Source: an uncultured Eggerthellaceae bacterium
GTDB lineage: Bacteria; Actinomycetota; Coriobacteriia; Coriobacteriales; Eggerthellaceae
Direction: 5' to 3'
Length of the DNA stretch: 18,136 nt
NCBI GenBank assembly: GCA_910577495.1
Contig: CAJTML010000032.1
Coordinates: 1 to 18,136 of the forward strand
The notes under the pieces were generated by a model. The model worked only from the letters and a program-made list of their open reading frames with translations, made no database searches and was not told where the DNA came from. Numbering within the stretch: position 1 is the first letter of the stretch; each line of letters begins with the position of its first letter. Below, in pieces: positions 1 to 6,526 of the stretch. A program made the position numbers and the translations under genes.

Positions 1-1306
1 GGTCCCCATAGAGCGCAAGCGCAAGCGTTCGCGGGATAGGCGTAGCAGTCAGATAGAGCGCGTCAGGTGCTTGCCCCTTCGCCAAAAGCGAAGCACGCTG
101 ATCTACCCCGAAGCGCTGCTGCTCATCAACAACTGCCAGTGTCAGATTGGAAAATACCACGTCATCCTCAAGAAGCGCGTGTGTACCAAAGACCACATCC
201 ACCTCGTTGTGCGCCACCTTCGCCAGGAGGTCTTCTCGCTCTTTCGGCGTGGTAGACCCCGTCAAAAGCGCCCAGGACACACCGATCTGATCAAAGAGCG
301 CACCGAGCTTTTCGCTATGCTGCACCGCCAGCACTTCAGTGGGCGCCATAAGTGCCGCTTGCCCACCGCTATCCGCAGCAGCCGCAAGCGCAAACGCCGC
401 AACTGCGGTTTTACCCGTGCCGACGTCGCCCAAAAGCATGTGGTTCATAGCTTTTGGCTGTGCCATGCGCGACAAGATTTCATCTCTTGCGACACCTTGT
501 TCTTCTGTAAGCTCAAAGGGCAAAACCGACGCAAGCGTGCGCACCGCTTCGCCATCTATCACGTGAACGGGCGGAGTACGCCCCTCGCTTCGTTTCGCCG
601 CTTCTGAGAGCAACATCAGCTGAAGGAGCAGCACCTCTTCATATACCAGGCGTCTGCGCGCCTGCGCCACCTCATCCATGGTTTGCGGAAAGTGAATGCA
701 AGAGAGCGCGTTTTGCCTGCTCATAAGCTTATAGCGCATGCGCAACTCAAGTGGTAGCGGATCCAGCATGCCGCGCGCATGATCAAGCGCGGAGGCAACC
801 AAACGACGCATCCACGCCGCCGATATCTTTTCACATGCTGAATGCACCGGGATGATCATCCCCTCGGCAACTTCGCCACCTTCAAGCTTTTCCAAATACG
901 GATTGGTCATGCGCTTGAAGCCATAGTTAAACTCAACTTTTCCCGCAACCGCTATACGCATTCCGGCTTTGAGCTGATCGGCAAGCCACGGCTGGCGAAA
1001 ACACGTCACCATGAGCACACCCGTTTCGTCAGTGAGCGTTATTTCAACCAGCGCAAGACGGGGTTTGGGGCGCTTGAGCTTAACCTCATGAACAATGCCT
1101 TCAATGGTGCACGACGTCCCGATGCCGGCTTGCGCCACACTCAGTTTATGAGACAGGTCAATATAGCGACGCGGATAGTGCGTCAGCAGATCGCGAACCG
1201 TGGAAATACCAAGTCCTGCCAGCGCTTTTGCACGGGCAGGACTTACCAGGCGAACTCGAGAGACCGCCTCATCAAGCGCAAGGGTTGCACTGAGTCGGTC
1301 AACCAC
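1..1306 (-). CDS. recG: ATP-dependent DNA helicase RecG (partial, C-terminus beyond left edge)
   Basis: RecG is a superfamily 2 helicase that remodels stalled replication forks and Holliday junctions. About 435 N-terminal residues are present. The wedge-domain start carries a helix-hairpin-helix-like stretch (ARAKALAGLGI). Walker A GDVGTGKT has its lysine near residue 299, close to the E. coli position. The DEQQRFG box lies near residue 400, and the RecG signature TATPIPRTLALALYGD runs off the left edge from about residue 420. The second RecA-like domain is outside the window. No stop codon interrupts the frame. The start is uncertain: GTG at 1306 has a weak GAG seven bases upstream, while TTG at 1318 overlaps the fakA stop codon. 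Either way it is directly coupled to the upstream fakA-like gene, in the common asp23-fakA-recG order. Confidence 0.95.
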   Translation of the reverse strand, partial: MVDRLSATLALDEAVSRVRLVSPARAKALAGLGISTVRDLLTHYPRRYIDLSHKLSVAQAGIGTSCTIEGIVHEVKLKRPKPRLALVEITLTDETGVLMVTCFRQPWLADQLKAGMRIAVAGKVEFNYGFKRMTNPYLEKLEGGEVAEGMIIPVHSACEKISAAWMRRLVASALDHARGMLDPLPLELRMRYKLMSRQNALSCIHFPQTMDEVAQARRRLVYEEVLLLQLMLLSEAAKRSEGRTPPVHVIDGEAVRTLASVLPFELTEEQGVARDEILSRMAQPKAMNHMLLGDVGTGKTAVAAFALAAAADSGGQAALMAPTEVLAVQHSEKLGALFDQIGVSWALLTGSTTPKEREDLLAKVAHNEVDVVFGTHALLEDDVVFSNLTLAVVDEQQRFGVDQRASLLAKGQAPDALYLTATPIPRTLALALYGD

Positions 1307-1310
1307 GATA

Positions 1311-2945
1311 TTACTCAACAGACAAAACCATCGGATAGAGCGGCTGATCTCCGCGATGAGCGTCAACCTCAAGGTCGTCATAGAGCGCCTCAATGCGCTC
1401 AACCAAGGTCTCAAGCTCCTCGTCGGTCATATCTTCGCCCGCAAGCAGCGTAAGCGTATCCGCTTCGCCTGCATCCATAGAGGCCAGCAGCTCCATAACC
1501 ACTGCTTCAACCTCAGAACCAACCACTTCAATGGCGTCGTTTGCAATACCGATCACGTCACCTTCTTTGATGGGGTTGCCGTGAGCGTCTTTAGAGTTTT
1601 TGATGGCTGTAGTGACTTCGCCCGTCACCACATCAGCGTATGCCTCGGTCATGCTCTCAACGTTTTCTTCAAGCGTTGCGTCCTCATTCACACCAAACAG
1701 TGCCGCGAAAGCTTCTGGCACGGAGCGCGTCGGTACCACCGCGCACGGCTTTTCTGAGAGCTCGGCTGCGCTTTGAGCTGCCATGATGATGTTTTTGTTG
1801 TTCGGCAGGATAATGACCGCATCAGCGTGTACCTGCTCAGCTGCATCCAGCAAGTCTTTGGTGGACGGGTTCATCGTTTGGCCACCCGAGACCACAACAT
1901 CCACGCCGAGACTCTCAAGAATCTTGGCGTTGCCCTCACCACTTGCAACGGCCACAAAGCCAAGCTTCTTGGCCGGAGCGGCTTGTTCTTGCGCAAGCGA
2001 GGACGTACGTGCGGCGCTTTGCAGCTGCATGTTGTGGATATGCACTTCTGAAATCTGCGAGTCATGCTCCAAGAAATATTGCAGAACCTGATCAGGACGG
2101 TTTGAATGCACGTGAACCTTGAAGTTGGGATGAATGCCAACCAGCAAGTCACAGTCACCCATGGTGGTCAAAAAGTCATGTGCCGGCTCAACTTCAAGGG
2201 TATCTGAGTGCACCAAAAACTCCGTGCAATAGCGATACTGAGAGCCTTCCCAGTCGTTGATCTGCTCAATCTCAACCTTCGGCGCGGCCGTGCGAGAAAA
2301 TGCCAGCGCATCTCCCAAAGGTCCTTCTTTGCCAACCAAGGCAGAAATAAAGGCGTCAAACAAAATGGCCAAACCAAAGCCGCCAGCGTCCACAACACCA
2401 TTTTCTTTGAGTACCGGAAGCAGATCCGGGGTGCGCTGCACTGATGCGTATGCCTCGCTTACCAAGGCGTCGAATGCCTCATCAAGTGTCATCTTTTTCT
2501 TACGGGCATTTTTAGCAGCTGCGGCACAATCTTTGAGCACCGTCAAAATGGTACCTTCAACCGGCTTGCGCACTGCATGAAATGCCACTTCTTGCGCCTT
2601 CGCAAAAGCAGACTCAAGCGCTTCGGTGCTCATGGTTTCAAAACCAACGCTGCCTTCGCAGAGGCCACGCAAGATCTGTGAGGTAATAACACCTGAGTTA
2701 CCGCGCGCTCCCATCAAGGCACCAGTGGTAATTGCTTTGCGAATTTCAGCACCCGTAGCACCAATAGGCAAACCAGCCAGATTATCAACAACCGTCTCTA
2801 GCGTCAGTGACATGTTCGTACCCGTGTCACCATCAGGTACGGGGAATACGTTGAGTTTATTGATTTCTTCTTTGCGTTCAGAAAGTGTTTTACTTGCAAC
2901 GGCGATGGCGTTAAGTAAGTCGTTGGCTGTATAAGATTCAGACAT
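1311..2945 (-). CDS. fakA: DAK2 domain protein, fatty acid kinase ATP-binding subunit (FakA/YloV family)
   Basis: In characterised relatives FakA phosphorylates fatty acids presented by a FakB (DegV-family) partner, giving acyl-phosphate for PlsY. At 544 residues it has the usual family length. The N-terminal DhaL/DAK2 domain shows the nucleotide and metal loop PVPDGDTGTN at residues 35-44 and GARGNSG at 79-85. The middle domain has the family motif FKVHVHSNRPDQVL. The C-terminal part has GGQTMNPST and LPNNKNIIMAA, typical of YloV proteins. No FakB gene is in the window. It lies 65 bases after asp23 and overlaps or abuts recG. AAGGAG stands 11 bases before the ATG, rather long for a ribosome binding site. 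The domain call is firm; the fatty-acid kinase role rests on family knowledge. Confidence 0.88.
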   Translation of the reverse strand: MSESYTANDLLNAIAVASKTLSERKEEINKLNVFPVPDGDTGTNMSLTLETVVDNLAGLPIGATGAEIRKAITTGALMGARGNSGVITSQILRGLCEGSVGFETMSTEALESAFAKAQEVAFHAVRKPVEGTILTVLKDCAAAAKNARKKKMTLDEAFDALVSEAYASVQRTPDLLPVLKENGVVDAGGFGLAILFDAFISALVGKEGPLGDALAFSRTAAPKVEIEQINDWEGSQYRYCTEFLVHSDTLEVEPAHDFLTTMGDCDLLVGIHPNFKVHVHSNRPDQVLQYFLEHDSQISEVHIHNMQLQSAARTSSLAQEQAAPAKKLGFVAVASGEGNAKILESLGVDVVVSGGQTMNPSTKDLLDAAEQVHADAVIILPNNKNIIMAAQSAAELSEKPCAVVPTRSVPEAFAALFGVNEDATLEENVESMTEAYADVVTGEVTTAIKNSKDAHGNPIKEGDVIGIANDAIEVVGSEVEAVVMELLASMDAGEADTLTLLAGEDMTDEELETLVERIEALYDDLEVDAHRGDQPLYPMVLSVE

Positions 2946-2976
2946 AGGTTTCTATTCTCCTTGGGAATATTATCAA

Positions 2977-2992
2977 CTGCGCACGTGCGCAG
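2977..2992. repeat. Perfect 16-base palindrome between asp23 and fakA
   Basis: CTGCGCACGTGCGCAG reads the same on both strands. In the minus-strand mRNA it would fold as a six-base-pair stem with an ACGT loop, just after the asp23 stop codon and about 15 bases before the fakA Shine-Dalgarno sequence. No T-run follows, so it is not an ordinary terminator. It could be an mRNA-processing or stability hairpin, or a protein-binding site. Confidence 0.6.
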
Positions 2993-3010
2993 ACACAATC
3001 AGTGGACGAG

Positions 3011-3358
3011 TTACTTTCGAACTTTGACACCTTGCACATGCACTTCGACGCCATCAAGCGGTACACGAGCATATTCGGTGAGGGCGAACGTAACGGCATC
3101 AATAAGATTTTGCGAAACAGTGTTAATGTTGGTTCCGTATTCAATAATGACATAGAGATCAACATGAACACCCGCATCCGTTGCGGTTACGATCACGCCG
3201 CGGCGCAAACGAGACGCCGGCAGCAACTTGGCAATTCCATCAGCCGCAGAAGGTGCAGCCATTCCCACCACGCCGTAGCACTCAAGCGCGGCATTTCCAA
3301 CCATATCGGCCAAAACATCATTGGCAACATGCAGGTTGCCAGACACCGTTTCGTTCAT
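3011..3358 (-). CDS. Asp23/Gls24 family envelope stress response protein
   Basis: A small acidic protein of the Asp23/Gls24 (DUF322) family, with members linked to alkaline and cell-envelope stress. The family pattern is visible: an early GVVGMA stretch, basic LPASRLRRGV, then VDLYVIIEYGTNI and a C-terminal VPLDGVEVHVQGVKV strand. Two in-frame ATGs compete. The upstream one at 3364 directly abuts the AAAGG ribosome binding site, leaving no spacer. The one at 3358 sits about six bases after it and is preferred, giving 115 residues. It is the first gene of the asp23-fakA-recG operon and diverges from rpmB. The exact function is unknown. Confidence 0.9.
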   Translation of the reverse strand: MNETVSGNLHVANDVLADMVGNAALECYGVVGMAAPSAADGIAKLLPASRLRRGVIVTATDAGVHVDLYVIIEYGTNINTVSQNLIDAVTFALTEYARVPLDGVEVHVQGVKVRK

Positions 3359-3413
3359 ATTCATCCTTTCTCAGCGCGAACATTCGCGCACAGGAACGCA
3401 ATTCAACTGAAAA

Positions 3414-3419
3414 AGTATA
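3414..3419 (-). promoter_or_regulatory. Candidate -10 element of the asp23-fakA-recG operon
   Basis: TATACT on the minus strand lies about 55 bases upstream of the asp23 start. I see no good -35 hexamer at the expected distance. One arm of the inverted repeat 3422-3431/3503-3512 occupies the adjacent spacer, which suggests activator or repressor control but does not prove it. Confidence 0.4.
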
Positions 3420-3421
3420 GC

Positions 3422-3512
3422 GCAAACCACCCAAGCTTTGGTACTATCGTCAGCACGCTGGAAACCATTCCACGGAAACGCTAAATATTTTCGAGGTTTC
3501 ATGGTGGTTTGC
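3422..3512. repeat. Spaced inverted repeat in the asp23/rpmB divergent region
   Basis: GCAAACCACC (3422-3431) is repeated in exact inverted form as GGTGGTTTGC (3503-3512), 71 bases apart. Smaller inverted pairs lie between: CCAAGCTTTGG at about 3431-3441 and TGGAA/TTCCA around 3459-3472. The left arm is adjacent to the predicted asp23 -10. It may be a pair of operator half-sites or a foldable leader. Confidence 0.5.
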
Positions 3513-3553
3513 AGTGGATTACCACATATCAGTCTCCATACAGCGAATATTTC

Positions 3554-3583
3554 TTGTATTCGTGAGAAAAGGTATGCTATAGT
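3554..3583 (+). promoter_or_regulatory. Predicted sigma-70-type promoter of rpmB
   Basis: TTGTAT (3554-3559), an 18-base spacer and TATAGT (3578-3583) precede rpmB. Transcription would start near 3589-3591, leaving a leader of about 70 bases. The leader contains GGAG nine bases before the rpmB ATG, a plausible ribosome binding site. Confidence 0.6.
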
Positions 3584-3660
3584 TTAAAGGCTGATTTGGC
3601 ATCGACGGTGTTTTGGCAGGTCACCAGCACCGAGATATGACGTATATGGAGTGATGAACA

Positions 3661-3852
3661 ATGTCGAAGGTTTGTGAAGTTTGTGGCAAGGCACCTGCAG
3701 CAGGTCGCAGCATCAGCCACTCGCATCGCGTGACGAACCGTTGGTTTAAGCCCAACATTCAAAAAGTCACCATCAAGGACAAGAACGGTCACGTTCGCAA
3801 GGCAAACGTCTGCACCAAGTGCATGAAGGCCGGCAAAGTAGAGCGCGCTTAG
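3661..3852 (+). CDS. rpmB: 50S ribosomal protein L28, zinc-binding (four-cysteine) form
   Basis: L28 is a small basic protein of the large ribosomal subunit. The 63 residues begin MSKVCEVCGKAP and include the L28 hallmark GRSISHSHRVTNRWFKPNIQ. CxxC pairs near residues 5-8 and near the C-terminus (CTKC) make this the zinc-coordinating paralogue type rather than the cysteine-free one. It is a single-gene transcription unit with its own promoter and terminator, divergent from asp23, as in many Bacillota. No second L28 gene is visible in the window. Confidence 0.97.
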   Translation: MSKVCEVCGKAPAAGRSISHSHRVTNRWFKPNIQKVTIKDKNGHVRKANVCTKCMKAGKVERA

Positions 3853-3894
3853 TCCTTCCCTGTGCGTGTCTTTACAAACACGCTCGCAATGACA

Positions 3895-3918
3895 AGAGCC
3901 CATACGGGCTCTTTTTTT
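3895..3918 (+). terminator. Rho-independent terminator of rpmB
   Basis: AGAGCCC, loop ATAC, GGGCTCT, then a run of seven Ts. It is a perfect seven-base-pair stem 43 bases after the rpmB stop codon. Confidence 0.92.
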
Positions 3919-4013
3919 ATGCAATCAATATCGAAGTTTCAAAACGGATACAGGTTCTCAACGTTACCTCGAAGTACCCACTCTACAAATTTTGCCTGGC
4001 TAGGATAGGTGTT

Positions 4014-4029
4014 GGTGCATACTTGCACC
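4014..4029. promoter_or_regulatory. Short inverted repeat upstream of the oleate hydratase gene (possible operator)
   Basis: GGTGCA-TACT-TGCACC is a perfect six-base inverted repeat ending 28 bases before the oleate hydratase ATG. It could be an operator for a dimeric regulator or a small mRNA hairpin. No convincing -35/-10 pair is visible in 3919-4057, so the promoter position is unknown. No regulator gene adjoins it. Confidence 0.4.
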
Positions 4030-4057
4030 GCTAAGTATTTGGCGAAAGGATTGGGAC

Positions 4058-5911
4058 ATGTATTATTCAAGTGGTAACTACGAAGCATTCGCCCACCCAC
4101 AAAAACCCGACGGAGTTGAGAACAAAACAGCGTATATCATCGGTGGTGGTCTGGCTGGTTTGACTGCAGCATGCTATCTGGTTCGCGACGGACAGATGCC
4201 CGGTGACAAAATTCATATCTTAGAGCGCGACCCGCGTGCCGGTGGCGCCTGTGATGGTTGGGACTACGCAAATCTTGGCTTCACGATGCGCGGCGGTCGT
4301 GAAATGGACAACCACTTTGAGGTCATGTGGGATCTGTATCGCGACATCCCCTCTATTGAAGACGAAAATGTCAGCTTGCTTGACTATTACTATTGGCTCA
4401 ACAAGCGCGACCCAAACTATTCGCTCTGCCGCGCTACCGTTGATCGCGGACACGACGCTCATACCGACAACAAATTCGACCTCTCTGATAAGGGCGCCCA
4501 AGAAATCTTGGAACTCTTCTTTACGCCCGAGGCCGAATTGCAAGACAAACGCATTACCGAGTACTTCTCCGACGAGGTGCTCAACTCAAACTTCTGGTTG
4601 TACTGGCGCACGATGTTTGCGTTTGAGAACTGGCACTCCGCCCTTGAGATGAAGCGCTATATCACTCGTTTCGTTCACCACATTGGTGGCTTGCCTGACT
4701 TTTCTGCGCTGCGTTTTACGCGCTACAACCAATACGAATCAATGATTCTACCGATGCAAAAGTACCTGGAAAAACATGGTGTTTCGTTTGAGTTCGACAC
4801 GCATGTCACCGATGTCAACTTTAGCTGCGATGATACGAAAAGCGATAACAAAAAGGTAGCAACCGAGCTTATCTATGAGCGCGATGGAGAGACCCACTCC
4901 ATCAGCCTCACCGAAGACGACCTGGTCTTTATTACCCCTGGCAGCTGCGTTTCGCACTCATCATTTGGCAGCCAAGACACGCCTGCGAAATTCGACCCCA
5001 CCCTGGTGGACGGCGACGGCTGGGATCTTTGGAAACGCATTGCCGCGCAAGACCCGACGTTTGGCCACCCCGAGAAATTCTGCGGATTCCCTGAGCAGAG
5101 CAACTGGGAAAGCGCCACGGTGACCACCCTTGATGAGAAGATCATCCCCTACATTGAGGCAATCTGCAAACGCGATCCGCTCTCAGGTGGCGTGGTAACT
5201 GGTGGCATTGTTTCCATCAAAGACTCAAACTGGCTCATGAGCTGGACAATCAACCGTCAGCCGCAATTTAGGGCACAACCGGAAGGTCAGGTCTGTGTGT
5301 GGCTCTATGGCCTGTTCACCGACACGCCTGGCAACTACATCAAAAAGCCGATGCGCGATTGCACGGGTAAAGAAATTTGCGAAGAGTGGCTCTATCATCT
5401 GGGCGTCCCCGAAGAACAGATCGAAGAGTTGGCAAGCACTTCTGCAAACACGGTGCCGTGCATGATGCCCTACATTACCGCGTTCTTCATGCCGCGCGCC
5501 GAAGGCGATCGCCCGAAAGTGGTACCTGATGGTGCCGTTAACTTCGCCTTCATCGGTCAGTTTGCCGAGACCCCACGCGACACTATCTTCACCACTGAAT
5601 ACTCCATGCGTACTGGCATGGAAGCAGTTTATACGCTGCTGGACATTGATCGTGGTGTTCCGGAAGTTTGGGGAAGCGCCTTTGATCTGCGTTGCCTGCT
5701 CAACGCAACCGTTTTGTTGCGCGACGGCAAGCCTGCAACTGACATGAACATGTCGCTCATTGAAAAGCTGCTGCTTTCAAAGGGTATTGACGCCGTTAAA
5801 GGCACTGACATTTATGGCCTGCTCAAAGAGTTTAAGGTGATCCCCACCGACGAGAAAAATGCTGATGTCACCGGGCCTGCTACTGGTGCGGTGTGGCCTG
5901 GCATTCACTAG
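4058..5911 (+). CDS. ohyA: Oleate hydratase (myosin-cross-reactive antigen family), FAD-dependent
   Basis: Oleate hydratase adds water to the cis-9 double bond of oleic and related acids, giving 10-hydroxy fatty acids. It acts at the inner membrane face and detoxifies host unsaturated fatty acids. The 617 residues fit the family. The Rossmann loop GGGLAGLTAA lies at 29-38. The family motif RGGREM puts glutamate at 82, and MKRYITRF puts tyrosine at 201. These match, from memory, the catalytic Glu82 and Tyr201 of the Staphylococcus aureus enzyme. RYNQYES follows at about 222-228. AAAGGA seven bases before the ATG supports the start. It is monocistronic, between the rpmB terminator and its own terminator. 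No substrate transporter or regulator adjoins it. Confidence 0.96.
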   Translation: MYYSSGNYEAFAHPQKPDGVENKTAYIIGGGLAGLTAACYLVRDGQMPGDKIHILERDPRAGGACDGWDYANLGFTMRGGREMDNHFEVMWDLYRDIPSIEDENVSLLDYYYWLNKRDPNYSLCRATVDRGHDAHTDNKFDLSDKGAQEILELFFTPEAELQDKRITEYFSDEVLNSNFWLYWRTMFAFENWHSALEMKRYITRFVHHIGGLPDFSALRFTRYNQYESMILPMQKYLEKHGVSFEFDTHVTDVNFSCDDTKSDNKKVATELIYERDGETHSISLTEDDLVFITPGSCVSHSSFGSQDTPAKFDPTLVDGDGWDLWKRIAAQDPTFGHPEKFCGFPEQSNWESATVTTLDEKIIPYIEAICKRDPLSGGVVTGGIVSIKDSNWLMSWTINRQPQFRAQPEGQVCVWLYGLFTDTPGNYIKKPMRDCTGKEICEEWLYHLGVPEEQIEELASTSANTVPCMMPYITAFFMPRAEGDRPKVVPDGAVNFAFIGQFAETPRDTIFTTEYSMRTGMEAVYTLLDIDRGVPEVWGSAFDLRCLLNATVLLRDGKPATDMNMSLIEKLLLSKGIDAVKGTDIYGLLKEFKVIPTDEKNADVTGPATGAVWPGIH

Positions 5912-5974
5912 GCAAGCCAGAGGTTTCGCGACTTCGCAGATGTAAGGAGCCGCGCAGAACAGATCATGTGACGA

Positions 5975-6005
5975 AGAGGTGCTGGCACTGGCTAGCACCT
6001 CTTTT
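5975..6005 (+). terminator. Rho-independent terminator of the oleate hydratase gene
   Basis: AGAGGTGCT and AGCACCTCT form a perfect nine-base-pair stem. Three further inner pairs (one G-U) leave an ACTG tetraloop, and TTTT follows. It lies about 65 bases after the stop codon. Confidence 0.85.
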
Positions 6006-6172
6006 CGCTGGCGACCGCCACAAGGCACCACCACTTGGCACTCTGAATTGACACTGAAATACGAATTGGCCTTCTGGCGTTAATAAATTTGCGAATGAAT
6101 GCAACGAACATGTGTGACGGATGCGGATGACGTCGAATGCGCGCAACACGCGCGTTTCGGTCAAATAGGTTG

Positions 6173-6294
6173 GGTTTTGTGCAGCGCACGCGTTTTTTCA
6201 AGCCATTACAGCAAATCCATCGTAACCCGAATACCAAAAACCCCAGGTCAGACTTCGTCAAAAGCACGCCCTAAAAACGCGCCTGCACAAAACC
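6173..6294. repeat. Long imperfect inverted repeat with T/A-tract arms
   Basis: The left arm 6173-6197 contains GGTTTTGTGCAG and CGCGTTTTT. The right arm 6273-6294 contains AAAAACGCG and CTGCACAAAACC. The two blocks pair perfectly over 12 and 9 bases, separated by CGCA on the left and a single C on the right. About 75 bases lie between the arms. The outline resembles a small MITE-like element or a structured RNA, but no target-site duplication is seen. Confidence 0.6.
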
Positions 6295-6328
6295 TTACTT
6301 GAGTGACCAAAACGCTTGGATTAAGGTT
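6291..6328. repeat. Hairpin overlapping the right arm of the 6173-6294 repeat
   Basis: AACCTTA (6291-6297) pairs with TAAGGTT (6322-6328), enclosing CCAA-AACGC-TTGG (6307-6319). Its first four bases also belong to the larger inverted repeat. The two folds are therefore mutually exclusive, a pattern shared with RNA switches, though no plus-strand gene follows. Confidence 0.4.
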
Positions 6329-6344
6329 GATTTGCCGATTGAGT

Positions 6345-6453
6345 GCGCCTTGGGCGGGAGCGCCACGCGAGATTCCGCACGAGCCGAACGTGCCCTTTGG
6401 CACGTTCGTGCGAGCTCAGGATTGCCCGAGCCTGGCGCTCCCACCCAAGGCGC
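6345..6453. repeat. GC-rich nested inverted repeat
   Basis: The arms 6345-6365 and 6433-6453 are complementary over 21 bases with one mismatch (6355 versus 6443). Inside lies a perfect ten-base-pair hairpin, CGAACGTGCC-CTTT-GGCACGTTCG (6385-6408), itself extended by CGCA/TGCG with a bulge. No T-run follows on either strand, so it is not a standard terminator. Confidence 0.7.
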
Positions 6454-6491
6454 GCCCGCCCAAGCCGCGCCCGCACGCCCGAGCCTGGCGC
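6424..6491. repeat. Direct and tandem GC-rich repeats
   Basis: GCCCGAGCCTGGCGC occurs exactly at 6424-6438 and 6477-6491. Between them CCCAAGGCGCGCCCG (6444-6458) is followed directly by CCCAAGCCGCGCCCG (6459-6473), a 14/15 match. The block is clearly richer in GC than the flanking genes and looks like slippage or duplication. Confidence 0.65.
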
Positions 6492-6526
6492 GCTCGCCCA
6501 GCCAAGCCGGACGCACGCGTGCTCTT

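Larger units (their letters stand above)
6006..6526. other. Gene-free convergent intergenic region rich in repeats
   Basis: This 520-base stretch separates the convergent oleate hydratase and zinc-ribbon genes. Open frames here look like compositional artefacts: Ala/Pro/Arg low complexity, no family resemblance and no plausible ribosome binding sites. What it does hold is secondary structure: a GC hairpin at 6139-6153, a large inverted repeat at 6173-6294, a small one at 6291-6328 and a GC-rich repeat block at 6345-6491. No conserved tmRNA, RNase P or SRP RNA motif was recognised. Confidence 0.6.

Noticed and set aside
842..1453. Plus-strand frame of about 200 codons opposite recG and fakA
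   Set aside because: It is antisense to two well-supported genes, resembles no family, and has a residue composition typical of a shadow frame.
3589..3660. Complete tmRNA gene upstream of rpmB
   Set aside because: Only the 5'-end-like stretch is present. There is no tag peptide region and no 3' TPsiC/acceptor half, so it is kept only as a leader curiosity.
3577..3924. Minus-strand frame opposite rpmB
   Set aside because: It is antisense to the certain L28 gene and runs through its terminator and promoter.
5992..6267. Minus-strand frame of 91 codons after the oleate hydratase terminator
   Set aside because: No ribosome binding site, no family resemblance, and it overlaps the hairpin-rich region and the terminator.
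6006..6526. RNase P RNA, 6S RNA or SRP RNA in the convergent gap
   Set aside because: The conserved RNase P core (GAGGAAAGTCC and partners) and the SRP apical loop are absent on both strands. The folds do not match the single long bulged hairpin of 6S RNA.
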